Below are positions 13,501-20,266 of a stretch of 64,000 bases of DNA, piece after piece. This stretch comes from Streptomyces sp. col6 (GTDB lineage Bacteria > Actinomycetota > Actinomycetes > Streptomycetales > Streptomycetaceae). The notes beneath the pieces are model-generated. The model was not told the origin of the DNA. It was given only the letters and a program-made list of their open reading frames with translations, and did no database searches. Each line of letters opens with the position of its first letter. Position 1 is the first letter of the stretch. The stretch is taken from the NCBI RefSeq assembly GCF_008042035.1, contig NZ_RDBL01000014.1, positions 225,172 through 289,171 on the forward strand. The letters are read 5' to 3'. The position numbers and the translations under genes are program-made.

Positions 13501-16500
13501 TACCAACGCCAGTGTGTGCGCGGCGGCGTCGCGGCCCTGCGGCACGGACACGGCGACGACGTCCGGGACGGGTGCGTCGGATGCGAGGTCCGTGAGCGCG
13601 TCGACGTGCACGGCGTGTGCGCGGGGGGAGGAGTGGTGCGGGACGGGTGTCCAGTCGACGCGGTGGGGTGCGAGCGCCCGGCCGGCCGGTGCGCCCAGGG
13701 CGGCGGCGTCGACCGGAAGCAGGGTGAGGGATTCGGCGGACAGGACGGGGTTGCCGGCCGGATCGGTGACCGTGAGCCGGCCGGACGACCAGTGGGCGCG
13801 CAGGGCGGTGGCGCCGGTCGCGAAGAGCTCGACGCCCGACCAGGCGAAGGGCACGGGCAGGCGGCCGTCCTCCCGCGCCTCCTCCCGGCCGACCAGCGGG
13901 TGCAGGGCCGCGTCGAGCAGGGCGGGGTGGAGTGGGAACCGAGCCGCCTGTTCGACCAGTTCGGCGGGGAGCGCGATGTCCGCGAAGAGGTCGTCGCCGT
14001 CGCTCCACGCGGCTTGCACGGCACGGAACGCGGGCCCGTACGCGTACCCCAGCCGGTCGAGCCGTGCGTACAGCGCCTCCACGTCGAGCGCGTCGGCGCG
14101 CTCCGGGGGCCAGGTGGTGTCCGGGAGGGTGAAGGGCGCGGCGGTCGACGGGGCCAGCGTGCCCGTCGCGTGGCGGGTCCAGTCGGCCGCCGGATCCGGC
14201 CGGGTGTGGATGCTGAGGGTGCGGTGGCCGTCGGTGTCGGCCGGGCCGACGGCGAGCTGGAGCGAGAGCGAACCCTCGGCGGGCAGCACGAGCGGCGCTT
14301 CGAGCGTCAGCTCGGCCACCCTCGGCGCGTCCACGGCCTCACCGGCCGCGAGCGCCAGATCCACGAAGGCCGTGCCCGGCAGCAGGGCGTGGCCCAGGAT
14401 CTCGTGGTCCGCGAGCCAGGGGTGGGCGGAGCGCGACAGCCGGCCGGTGAACACCGAGCCGCCCTGCCCGGCCAGTTCCCCCGCTGCCCCGAGGAAGGGA
14501 TGCGCGGCGGCCACGAGCCCCAGGGACTCCGGACCGGCTGTGACCCGGCCCGGCACCCGCCAGTAGCGGGTCGGCTGGAACGGATAGGTGGGGAGGCCGG
14601 CGCGGCCGTGTCCCGGCAGGTCGAGAGGGGTGCCGTGGGCGTGGGTGGTGGCGAGGGCGGTCAGGTAGGTGCGGTCCTCGTCGTGGCTCCTGCGGAGGAG
14701 CGGGACGGCGTGGGGTGTGTGGGCGGTGAGGGAGGCGTCGGGGCCGAGTTCGAGGTAGGTGGTGATGTTCTTGCTGGTCAGGGTGGTGATGTGGTCGTGG
14801 TGGCGGACGGTGTTGCGTATCTGGTCGGTCCAGTGGTCGGGGCTGGTGGGGTCGCCGTCGGTGATCAACGGTGTATGGGGTTGGTGGTACGTGACCGTCT
14901 GCGCCACGTCCCGGAACGCGTCGAGGATCGGGTCCATGTGGGGGGAGTGGAAGGCGTGACTGACGGTCAGCGGGTGGACGCGGTGACCCTGGTCCTTCAA
15001 CGCCTGCGCGGTGCGCCGGACGGCGTCCGCATCACCCGAGATCACCAGTGAGGTGGGGCTGTTCACGGCGGCGAGGGCCACGTGTGCGTTGAGGTAGGGC
15101 TGTATGTGTTCTTCGGTCGCTTCGATGGCGGTCATGGCTCCGCCGGTGGGTGCGGATTGCATGAGGCGTGCGCGGGTGGTGATGAGGAGTGCGGCGTCGG
15201 GGAGGGTGAGGATGCCGGCGATGTGGGCGGCGGTGAGTTCGCCGATGGAGTGGCCGGTGACGTAGTCGGGGGTGATGCCGTGGTGGGCGAGGAGCCGGTG
15301 GAGTGCGGTCTCCAGGGCGAAGAGGGCGGGTTGTGTGTAGCGGGTCTCGTTGAGCAGTGTGGCGTTGGCGGTACCGGGCGGGGCGAACATCACATCGCGC
15401 AGGGGGTGTTCGAGGTGCGGGTCGAGTGCGTCGAAGACCTCGTCGAGTGCGGCGGCGAACACGGGGTGGGTGGTGTACAGCGTGTGCCCCATCTGGGGTC
15501 GCTGGCTGCCCTGCCCGGTGAACAGGTACGCGATACGCGGCGTGGGCGCGGCGATACCGCGTACGAGCGAGGGGTGTTCCTCACCGGCCGCAAGGGCGGC
15601 CAACGCGTCGAGAGCCTGCTCGCGGTCGTCCGCCAGCACCACCCCTCGGTGCTCCAGCGCGGCGCGCCCTCGGTGCAACGACGAGGCGACCGCGCCGGCT
15701 TCGATCTCCGGGTGCTCCTGAACGTAAGCCCGTAGCCGCGCGCCCTGCTCCCGCAGCGAGACGGGATTCTGCGCGGACAACGGCCACAGCGGGAGCGGGC
15801 CGGCGCTGTCGGAAGCAGCCTCCTGCGGGCCCTGCTCCAGGACGACATGGGCGTTCGTCCCGCTGATGCCGAACGACGACACCGCCGCACGGCGCGGCCG
15901 GTCACGCTCCGGCCACGGGGTGTCCTCGACCAGCAGCCGCACTGCCCCCGACGCCCAGTCCACATGCGGGGACGGCTCGTCCACGTGCAAGGTGCGGGGC
16001 AGTACGCCGTGGCGCATCGCCTCGACCATCTTGATGACGCCGCCCACCCCGGCGGCTGCCTGGGTGTGTCCGATGTTCGACTTCAACGAGCCCAGCAGCA
16101 GCGGTTGTTCGGCCGGCCGGTCCTGCCCGTACGTGGCCAGCAGGGCATCGGCCTCGATGGGGTCGCCGAGCCGCGTGCCCGTCCCGTGCGCCTCCATCGC
16201 GTCCACGTCCGCCGTCCCCAGGCCCGCCTGGGCCAGGGCCTGGCGGATGACGCGTTCCTGCGAGGGGCCGTTGGGTGCGGTGAGGCCGTTGCTGGCGCCG
16301 TCCTGGTTGACCGCCGAGCCCCGGACGACCGCGAGCACCTGGTGGCCGTTGCGGCGGGCGTCCGACAGCCGCTCCACCAGCAGCAGGCCCACCCCCTCCG
16401 CCCATGCCGTGCCGTCGGCCGATGCGGCGAACGCCTTGCAGCGGGCGTCCGCCGCGAGCCCGCGCTGCCGGCTGAACTCCAGGAACATGCCCGGCGTCGG

Positions 16501-19500
16501 CATCACGGTGACCCCGCCCGCCAGCGCGAGATCGCACTCGCCGTGGCGCAGGGCCTGGGCCGCGAGATGCAGCGCCACCAGGGAGGACGAGCAGGCCGTG
16601 TCCACCGTCACCGCCGGACCCTCAAGGCCGAAGGTGTACGCGACCCGGCCCGAGGCGACACTCGCCGTGCTGCCGGTGAGGAGGTAGCCGTCCAGCCCCT
16701 CGCCCGGTTCGTCCAGGCGGGGCCCGTAGTCCTGGGCGGTCGCACCCACGAACACCCCGGCCGCGCTCCCGCGCAGGCTGTCGGGCGCGATCCCGGCCCG
16801 CTCGAACGCCTCCCAGGCCGTGGTGAGCAGCAACCGCTGCTGCGGGTCCATGGCCCCCGCCTCGCGCGGGCTGATCCCGAACAGCCCGGCGTCGAACTCC
16901 CCGGCCCCGTACAGGAATCCGCCCTCCCGCACGTAGGCGGTGCCGGGCCGGTCCGGGTCGGGGTCGTACAGCGCGTCCAGGTCCCAGCCCCGGTCCGTGG
17001 GGAACGGGCCGATGGCGTCCGTGCCCTCGGCGACCAGACGCCACAGGTCCTCCGGTGACGCCACTCCGCCGGGATAGCGGCAGGCCATGCCCACGATGGC
17101 GACCGGCTCGTCCGCGTGGACGGTGGCGGTGTCCGGCCGGGTACCCGCAGCGCTCTGTGAGGGCCCGTCGAGCCGGTCGCGCAGCAGGCGGACCACGGCC
17201 TCGGGCGTGGGGTGGTGGTAGACGAGTGCCGACGGCAGGGAGAGCCCGGTCGCGGTCTGGAGGCGGTCGCGCAGCTCCACCCCTGCCAGCGAGTCGAAGC
17301 CCAGGTCCTTGAACGCGTGACCCGGATCGACCGCGTCGCCCGTCACATGGCCGAGCACGATCGCGACCTGCGTCCGCACCAGGTCCAGCAGGTCCGCGTC
17401 CGGCTTCGCGGCGGGTGTGTCCTCGCGACGGACGGCCGGTGCCGGAACGGGCACCTCCGGCGCCGCCGCCGGTCCGTCCAGCCAGTGGCGCTCGCGCTGG
17501 AACGCGTAGGTCGGCAGCGGTACGGGCCTGCCGCCCCGGTCCGCGAGCGCGCCCGCCCAGTCCACCCGGGCACCCCGCACCTGCGCCCCGGCCAGGGCGG
17601 CGACCAGGGTCTCCGGTTCGGGCCGGCCGCGCCGCAGTACGGAGAGCGGCGCGGGATCGCCGTCGGCCAGGGTCTCGCGGGCCATCGCGGTGAGCACGGC
17701 GTCCGGGCCCAGCTCGACGAAGACGCGTACGCCCTCGTCCCGCAGGGTGTGCAGGCCGTCGCGGAAGCGGACCGCGTCGCGGATGTGGCGGGTCCAGTAG
17801 TCCGGTGAGGCGAGTTCCTCCGGCGTCGCGATGCGCCCCGTGACGTTGGAGACGACCGGGATGCGCGGCGTCCCGTAGGTGACCTCGGCGGCGATCCGGC
17901 GGAAGGCGTCGAGCGCCGGGTCCATCAGGGGCGAGTGGAACGCGTGGCTCACGGCCAGGCGCCGGGTGCGGCGGCCCCGCGCGGCGAACGCGTCCTTGAT
18001 CCGCAGGACGTCGGACTCGCGGCCCGAGACGACCACGGAGCGGGGCCCGTTCACGGCCGCGAGCGAGACTCGGCCGTTCAGGAGCGGGACCACCTCCTCC
18101 TCGGCCGCCTCCAGCGCCGCCATCGCACCGCCCGCCGGAAGCTCCTGCATCAGCCGGCCCCGGGCCGCGACCAGACGCGCGGCGTCGTCGAGCGAGAGGA
18201 CCCCGGAGACATGGGCTGCCGTCAGCTCCCCGATCGAGTGCCCGGCGAGCCGGTCCGGGCGCAGCCCCAGGTGCTCCACCAGCCGGAACAGCGCGGTCTC
18301 CACGGCGAACAGGGCGGGCTGGGTGTACCGCGTCTCGTCCAGCAGGGCCGCCTCCTGCGGCGCGTGGACGAGTTCCGCGAGCGGCCGGTCCAGGTACGGC
18401 GCGAAGGCCGCGCAGACCTCGTCGAACGCCGCCGCGTACGGGGGGTACGCGGCATACAGCTCGCGCCCCATGCCGGCACGCTGACTGCCCTGACCGGTGA
18501 ACAGGAACGCGGTGAGCGGGGCCTGCGCCGGCACCCTGCCCCGTACGAGAGCCGGGTCGTCCCGGCCCTCGGCCAGCGCGTCGAGCGCGCGCAGCAGCCC
18601 GTCCCGGTCCGCCGCGACCGCGACGGCGCGCTCGTCGAAGAGGGTGCGGGTCGCGGCGAGGGAGTACGCGGTGTCGAGCGGGGCGGGCCCGGCGTCCGAG
18701 AGGTGATCCCGCAGCCGGGCGGACTGCCCGCGCAGGGCACGGCCGTCACGGGCACTGAGCAGCCAGGGGAGGGGGCGGGGGTCGGACGCGACCTGCCTGT
18801 CCGCCTCCGCCCCGGTCGCCGCGACGCCCGCGGTCTCGCGGGCGTCCGGCCCGGCGGCGGCGCCCGAGGCGGGCACCGTACCGGACTTCGCCCCGTCGCC
18901 GGTCTCCGCACCGGCCCCCGCCTCGCCCACCACCACATGGCAGTTTGTGCCGCCCATGCCGAACGAGCTGACCCCCGCGATCAGCGGCAGCTCCTCGCGC
19001 GGCCACGGGCCCGCCTCCGTCCGGACCCGCAGGCCCAGCTCCGTCAGGGGAATCGCCGGGTTCGCGCGCTCGAAATTCAGGCTCGCCGGGAGCCGGCGCC
19101 GGGACACGGACAGGGCGGTCTTCAGCAGCCCCACCAGGCCCGCCGCGCCCTCCAGATGGCCGACGTTCGTCTTCGCCGAGCCGACCTGGAGCGGGGCGTC
19201 GGCCGGCCGGTCCGTGCCGAGGGCCGCGCCGAGCGCGGCGGCCTCCACCGGGTCGCCCACGGGCGTGCCGGTGCCGTGCAGTTCGACGTACTGGACCCGG
19301 TCCGCGGTGACGCCCGCCCGTGCGTACGCCTCGCGCAGCACCGCTTCCTGCGCGTGCCGGTCCGGGACCGTCAGGCCCTCGGACGCACCGTCGTTGTTGA
19401 CCGCGCTGCCCAGGATCACGCAGTGCACCCGGTCGCCGTCCGCGCGGGCCCGGTCCAGGGGCTTCAGGACGACGGCGACGCCGCCCTCGCCACGTACATA

Positions 19501-20175
19501 GCCATTGGCCCGCGCGTCGAACGTGAAGCAGCGCCCGTCCGGCGACAGGGCGCCGAACTTCGCGCTGTCCGCGCTGCTGCCGGGAGAGAGGATCAGGTTG
19601 GCGCCGCCGACGATCGCGAGATCGGACTCCCCGGCGCGCAGGCTCTCGCAGGCCAGATGGACCGCGACCAGCGACGAGGACTGCGCCGAGTCCACGGTCA
19701 GACTCGGACCGGTCAGGCCGAGGACGTACGACAGCCGGTTGGCGAGGATGCCCCGGTGCAGCCCGGTCACGGAGTAGCGGTCGGCGCCCGCCTCGCCCCG
19801 GCGGTGGTGGAGCGCCGCGTAGTCGTCCCAGATGGCGCCCGCGTAGACGGCGGTCCGGCTGCCGGCCAGCGTGCCGGGGACGATGCCCGCCTCCTCCAGC
19901 GCCTCCCAGCCCAGTTCGAGGAGCAGCCGCTGCTGGGGGTCCATCGCGGCAGCCTCGCGGGGCGGGACCGAGAAGAAGGGGGCGTCGAACCGGTCCACCT
20001 CGTCGAGGAAGCCGCCACGGGCGGGCACACCGGCCGGACGGCGGTCCGCCGGTGCCTCCCCGACGGCGTCCCCGCCCCGGCTGAGGAGGTCCCAGAACGC
20101 GGCGGGATCGGATGCCCCGGGGAGGCGGCAGGCGAGACCGATGACGGCGATAGGTGCGGAGTGGGCGCTACGCAT
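1531..20175 (-). CDS. abyB1: Modular type I PKS: KSQ-AT-ACP loading unit plus three KS-AT-DH-KR-ACP modules
   Basis: About 6,214 residues. The loading KS has Gln for Cys at residue 165 (DSAQSSS), so it is a decarboxylating KSQ; loading AT Ser647, ACP Ser962. Module 1: KS Cys1195, AT Ser1643, DH His1924/Asp2088, KR Tyr2480, ACP Ser2651. Module 2: KS Cys2884, AT Ser3335, DH His3603/Asp3767, KR Tyr4152, ACP Ser4320. Module 3: KS Cys4556, AT Ser5049, DH His5356/Asp5521, KR Tyr5916, ACP Ser6090, then a docking tail. All four ATs carry HAFHS, the malonyl-type signature. KR1 and KR2 have the B-type LDD motif; KR3 has TAD. No ER domain was seen. Predicted product: an octa-2,4,6-trienoyl thioester. 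The ATG at 20175 is preferred because the KSQ motif begins soon after it; an in-frame ATG at 20229 would add 18 residues. The symbol is by analogy with the abyssomicin cluster. Confidence 0.96.
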   Translation of the reverse strand: MRSAHSAPIAVIGLACRLPGASDPAAFWDLLSRGGDAVGEAPADRRPAGVPARGGFLDEVDRFDAPFFSVPPREAAAMDPQQRLLLELGWEALEEAGIVPGTLAGSRTAVYAGAIWDDYAALHHRRGEAGADRYSVTGLHRGILANRLSYVLGLTGPSLTVDSAQSSSLVAVHLACESLRAGESDLAIVGGANLILSPGSSADSAKFGALSPDGRCFTFDARANGYVRGEGGVAVVLKPLDRARADGDRVHCVILGSAVNNDGASEGLTVPDRHAQEAVLREAYARAGVTADRVQYVELHGTGTPVGDPVEAAALGAALGTDRPADAPLQVGSAKTNVGHLEGAAGLVGLLKTALSVSRRRLPASLNFERANPAIPLTELGLRVRTEAGPWPREELPLIAGVSSFGMGGTNCHVVVGEAGAGAETGDGAKSGTVPASGAAAGPDARETAGVAATGAEADRQVASDPRPLPWLLSARDGRALRGQSARLRDHLSDAGPAPLDTAYSLAATRTLFDERAVAVAADRDGLLRALDALAEGRDDPALVRGRVPAQAPLTAFLFTGQGSQRAGMGRELYAAYPPYAAAFDEVCAAFAPYLDRPLAELVHAPQEAALLDETRYTQPALFAVETALFRLVEHLGLRPDRLAGHSIGELTAAHVSGVLSLDDAARLVAARGRLMQELPAGGAMAALEAAEEEVVPLLNGRVSLAAVNGPRSVVVSGRESDVLRIKDAFAARGRRTRRLAVSHAFHSPLMDPALDAFRRIAAEVTYGTPRIPVVSNVTGRIATPEELASPDYWTRHIRDAVRFRDGLHTLRDEGVRVFVELGPDAVLTAMARETLADGDPAPLSVLRRGRPEPETLVAALAGAQVRGARVDWAGALADRGGRPVPLPTYAFQRERHWLDGPAAAPEVPVPAPAVRREDTPAAKPDADLLDLVRTQVAIVLGHVTGDAVDPGHAFKDLGFDSLAGVELRDRLQTATGLSLPSALVYHHPTPEAVVRLLRDRLDGPSQSAAGTRPDTATVHADEPVAIVGMACRYPGGVASPEDLWRLVAEGTDAIGPFPTDRGWDLDALYDPDPDRPGTAYVREGGFLYGAGEFDAGLFGISPREAGAMDPQQRLLLTTAWEAFERAGIAPDSLRGSAAGVFVGATAQDYGPRLDEPGEGLDGYLLTGSTASVASGRVAYTFGLEGPAVTVDTACSSSLVALHLAAQALRHGECDLALAGGVTVMPTPGMFLEFSRQRGLAADARCKAFAASADGTAWAEGVGLLLVERLSDARRNGHQVLAVVRGSAVNQDGASNGLTAPNGPSQERVIRQALAQAGLGTADVDAMEAHGTGTRLGDPIEADALLATYGQDRPAEQPLLLGSLKSNIGHTQAAAGVGGVIKMVEAMRHGVLPRTLHVDEPSPHVDWASGAVRLLVEDTPWPERDRPRRAAVSSFGISGTNAHVVLEQGPQEAASDSAGPLPLWPLSAQNPVSLREQGARLRAYVQEHPEIEAGAVASSLHRGRAALEHRGVVLADDREQALDALAALAAGEEHPSLVRGIAAPTPRIAYLFTGQGSQRPQMGHTLYTTHPVFAAALDEVFDALDPHLEHPLRDVMFAPPGTANATLLNETRYTQPALFALETALHRLLAHHGITPDYVTGHSIGELTAAHIAGILTLPDAALLITTRARLMQSAPTGGAMTAIEATEEHIQPYLNAHVALAAVNSPTSLVISGDADAVRRTAQALKDQGHRVHPLTVSHAFHSPHMDPILDAFRDVAQTVTYHQPHTPLITDGDPTSPDHWTDQIRNTVRHHDHITTLTSKNITTYLELGPDASLTAHTPHAVPLLRRSHDEDRTYLTALATTHAHGTPLDLPGHGRAGLPTYPFQPTRYWRVPGRVTAGPESLGLVAAAHPFLGAAGELAGQGGSVFTGRLSRSAHPWLADHEILGHALLPGTAFVDLALAAGEAVDAPRVAELTLEAPLVLPAEGSLSLQLAVGPADTDGHRTLSIHTRPDPAADWTRHATGTLAPSTAAPFTLPDTTWPPERADALDVEALYARLDRLGYAYGPAFRAVQAAWSDGDDLFADIALPAELVEQAARFPLHPALLDAALHPLVGREEAREDGRLPVPFAWSGVELFATGATALRAHWSSGRLTVTDPAGNPVLSAESLTLLPVDAAALGAPAGRALAPHRVDWTPVPHHSSPRAHAVHVDALTDLASDAPVPDVVAVSVPQGRDAAAHTLALVREWLHEERFGNARLLLLTRGAQAVAAGDSVPDPWSAAAWGLVRSAQSEHPGRFVLADVDAGAPDLDVLTGASHDEPQLALRGSVLSAPRVIRGGDAGVPEPRDYGRRTVMITGGTGGLGRLVARHLVERHGARRLLLVSRSGEQAPGTAELARELAQSGAEVRFAAVDTSSREELAGALDAIPAEHPLGAVFHLAGALDDVTVEGLTPDRLETVLRTKAESAAHLHELTADSELSDFVLFSSVVGVTGNAGQANYAAANAYLDALAHHRHAQGLPATSLAWGLWDQPEGMSGTLGETELARWARSGLGPLSVADGLALLDAALTGEDPAPVLVRFDTPALRARAEHGALPSVLRGLVRAPRPRASAATAGNSAAGTWAQHTAALPEEERQSAVTELVRATVATVLGHTGPAALDDSRAFRDLGFDSLAGVDLRNRLATVTGLRISTTAVFDHPTPRSLAAHLLTLLPGGTAHSPTPVTGARPVGQDDPVVIVGMACRYPGGVASPDDLWDLVASGRDAIGGFPTDRGWDLAGLYDPDPDHLGTSYARDGGFLYGAGQFDAEFFGMSPREALAADPQQRLLLETAWETFERAGIDPDGVRGSRTGVFAGVMYNDYGSRLAKAPRDLEGYLLTGNTSSVISGRVAYTFGLEGPAVTVDTACSSSLVALHLAAQALRQGECDLALAGGVTVMARPDTFVEFSRQRGLSPDGRCKSFSASADGTGWSEGVGLLLVERLSDARRNGHQVLAVVRGSAVNQDGASNGLTAPNGPSQERVIRQALAGAGLRASEVDAVEAHGTGTRLGDPIEAQALLATYGQDRQAEQPLLLGSLKSNIGHTQAAAGVGGIIKMVEAMRHGVLPRTLHVDEPSPHVDWESGAVSLLTDETDWPDHDRPRRAAVSSFGISGTNAHVILEQAPEPVTAEPGADDESPVVLWPLSAHSPAALRDQAARLAAFVRERPAPGEAIGRTLVTGRAALEHRGVVLAGDEGRALDALDALAAGEEHPALVRGTAAPTPRIAFLFSGQGSQRPQMGHTLYTTHPVFAAALDEVFDALNSHLEQPLRDVMFAPPGSANAVLLDETRYTQPALFALETALHRLLAHHGITPDYVTGHSIGELTAAHIAGILTLPDAALLITTRARLMQSAPTGGAMTAIEATEEQIQPYLNAHVALAAVNSPTSLVISGDREAVEAATRRLKQQGHRVHPLTVSHAFHSPHMDPILDAFRDVAQTVTYHQPRTPLITTGDPTSPDHWTDQIRDTVRHHDHITTLTSKNITTYLELGPDASLTAHTPHAIPLLRKNQSERHTFETALATTYAQGTPLTTGGAGHTDLPTYPFRPTHYWLDTPATDALLAPAVELAGDGGLLFTGEVGTRSLPWLADHAMGGAALVPAALFVELALRAGEEAYAPVVDELTLEAPLPLPDDGSAVALQLAVGAPDDTGRRSFGVHARSGEGQPWIRHASGWLAPADAEVPDPGSAWPPAGAERTDAAEVYERLAALGYGYGPAFRNLRDAWAVGGALFAEVALPDELRAQAGDFALHPALLDAALHLLPLQGGGDELKLPFSWSGIRLHATGADALRVRLEPDDAQSVSLSLTDAAGGPVASVGSVRLLPAPAVAASHTDPLYEVEWTEPMARAGRAGDVLPGAEIVRITPGRSVAEAAHHALALVQEWLTREETAGSRLAVVTSGAVATRDGEEVTDLPAATVWGLLRTAQSEHPGVFVVVDTDCSAASEQALDEVLATDEPQVALREGRVLVPRLRRVPDVAPARTPVAGPDGHGTVLLTGATGALGATVAERLITHHGVRHLLLTGRRGPAAPGAAELLAHLTELGADVALVACDTADRDAVTALLADIPAAHPLSAIVHAAGVLDDGVLEDLTPDRLDTVLRPKADAALLLHELTVERGLDLAAFVLFSSVTGVTGTAGQANYAAANAYLDALAHHRHAHGLPATSLAWGLWGQSDGMGSRLGAADLARLARTGIAPLPAESALRLFDDALGSDRAVLVASRFATATLGDGGTSVPAPLRSLAPRRPRRAVNSASVASGSTFAEQLAGLSAEEVERRLLELVRATTATVLGHTDAGAVPEGRAFTDLGFDSLAAVDLRNRLGAATGLRLPTTLVFDHPTPQALAALLRDELGVDGAAPVVAAVSTRTAVSDDPIAIVSMACRFPGGVTTPEELWRLVSEETDAVSGFPTDRGWDLDGLYDPDASRPGTSYAREGGFLHTAADFDPEFFGMSPREALTTDPQQRLLLETAWETFERAAIDPAGLRGSRTGVFAGVMYNDYGARLHQAPNAPGEVEGYLVSGSAGSVASGRVAYTFGLEGPAVTVDTACSSSLVALHLAAQALRQGECDLALAGGVTVMAGPATFVEFSRQRGLSADGRCKPFAEAADGTGWGEGVGLLLVERLSDARRNGHEVLAVLRGSAVNQDGASNGLTAPNGPSQQRVIREALDRAGLAARDVDAVEAHGTGTRLGDPIEAQALLAVYGQDRPDEQPLLLGSVKSNIGHTQAAAGVAGVIKTVLSMRHGSLPRSLHIDRPTPHVDWAQGGVALLTETTPWPERERPRRAAVSSFGISGTNAHVILEAPADTDAQHAAAQVSPEAPADADSPRTNAQATPADTDAPHPDAQVRSEAPADGERASTPAARPVPWLVSGHTPGALRARAAQLAGVLDRSPHPDPADVSAALAAGPGAFEHRVSFVAAGRDEALRALAAVAAGETPQVVAPERIRTAFLFTGQGSQRAGAGRELYAAHDAFAAAFDAACAALDPHLGRSLREIVFAAEGTPEAALLDETRYTQPALFALETALFRLLEHFGVRPDALLGHSIGSVAAAHVAGVLSLADAATLVAARGRLMQGLPAGGAMLAVELDEDAVTRLLTGLEDRAAIAALNGPRATVVSGEAGAVNEVAARAQESGARTRRLTVSHAFHSPLMEPALAEFREVLSALAFRPPGLPVISDLTGAPVDPDELASPGYWVRQAREAVRFADGVGALKELGIGAFVELGPDAVLATMAADTHPDAVSLPLLRRDRSELRSLPEALGALHAAGGTVGGAVYGVRDGCRPVELPTYPFQRERYWLDRPAAPAGAARVEQAGLGATDHPLLGAAVDLAGDAGTVHTGLLSTATHPWLADHAVLGSVVLPGAALLELALYAGREAGTPVLDELTLSDPLLLPDTGSVRVQVSVGAPGTDDRRPVTVHSRAAEAEGEPWTVHASGVLAPESAVGPAPLTGAWPPAGAEPVEVGDAYAELAALGYAYGPAFQGLRAAWRDPADGSRYAEVAIDVEDAGGRLVAPALVDAALHPLALAGPGPSGGLPVPFSWNGVRVHGPGTGSARVRLSPAGPDTTALLITDESGTPVLSVDALVVREADPARFAQARRGGGGLYRVEWNERAVPAGRAVAVGYDEALRIAEAEGRFGGDALLDEEPRSLPALARVLRDWVADDRFGGARLVVTTRRAVAVEDGDPVSGLDRSTWWGLVRTARTEHPGRFVLVDTDGSDASSGVRDAALSTGEPQLALRDGAVLVPRLARIPLPAESRTELPGTVLVTGATGALGRLVAERLVTRHGVRRLLLTGRRGPDAPGARELVVHLTGLGADVTLTACDLADRAAVSALLDSVPDGHPLSAVVHAAGVTADATLEALTDEAFTTVLRPKADAALLLHELTLERGIGQAAFVLFSSVAGIIGNAGQANYAAANTYLDALAHHRHALGLPATSLAWGLWEQSGGLGDALTAADLARIARTGVAPLTAEEGLELFDAALASGLPGLVPARLDTSALRRLGDPDRVPPLLRSLVGLPERRQVPVSGTGGGADGEAPWVRKLAEAAEEERPRLVLDLVRAAVAETLGHPSNRPVPADRGLLDLGFDSLTAVELRNRLGAETGLRLPTTLLFDRPTATALAAHLHAELTDRLPGGPASALARIDELEAAFDGAALDAEARERIAARLASLQARLAAAGDISVPTTDIPATPLLDQASDDELFELIDGQLGSE
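9616..10490. repeat. Long direct repeat, copy 1 (AT domain of PKS module 2)
   Basis: About 870 bp inside the AT2 coding region repeats at a constant offset of 5,076 bp (14692-15566), with long identical runs broken by a short divergent patch near 9910-9990. The encoded AT segments are nearly identical. They differ from the loading AT and AT3, which use another codon pattern and other linker sequences. Confidence 0.85.
14692..15566. repeat. Long direct repeat, copy 2 (AT domain of PKS module 1)
   Basis: Partner of 9616-10490 at an offset of 5,076 bp with no net indel. It covers the AT1 active site and the HAFHS region. It is a possible substrate for homologous recombination, which would delete one module. 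Confidence 0.85.
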
Positions 20176-20258
20176 GATCTGTGACGTACTCCCTCGTCGA
20201 GGACGACCCGGCGGAGCCACCACCTTCACCGGCCCCGCTAACGGCGGCCTTTGCGCGT

Positions 20259-20266
20259 TCTAAATC
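20259..20266 (-). promoter_or_regulatory. Possible single half-site of the cluster regulator, upstream of the PKS gene
   Basis: Read on the minus strand, GATTTAGA resembles the GCTTTAGA half of the boxes at 23902, 29067 and 41077. It also overlaps the TAG stop of the upstream esterase gene, as at 23902 and 29067. It lies about 85 nt before the PKS ATG. No second copy is present 11 bp further upstream, so this is weak evidence. Confidence 0.3.

Noticed and set aside
11881..15051. Second long plus-strand open frame opposite the PKS gene
   Set aside because: Same cause; no recognisable domain and no ribosome site.
20176..20229. N-terminal extension of the PKS (MKVVAPPGRPRRG...)
   Set aside because: The ATG at 20175 gives a normal KSQ start; the extra 18 residues look like leader DNA.
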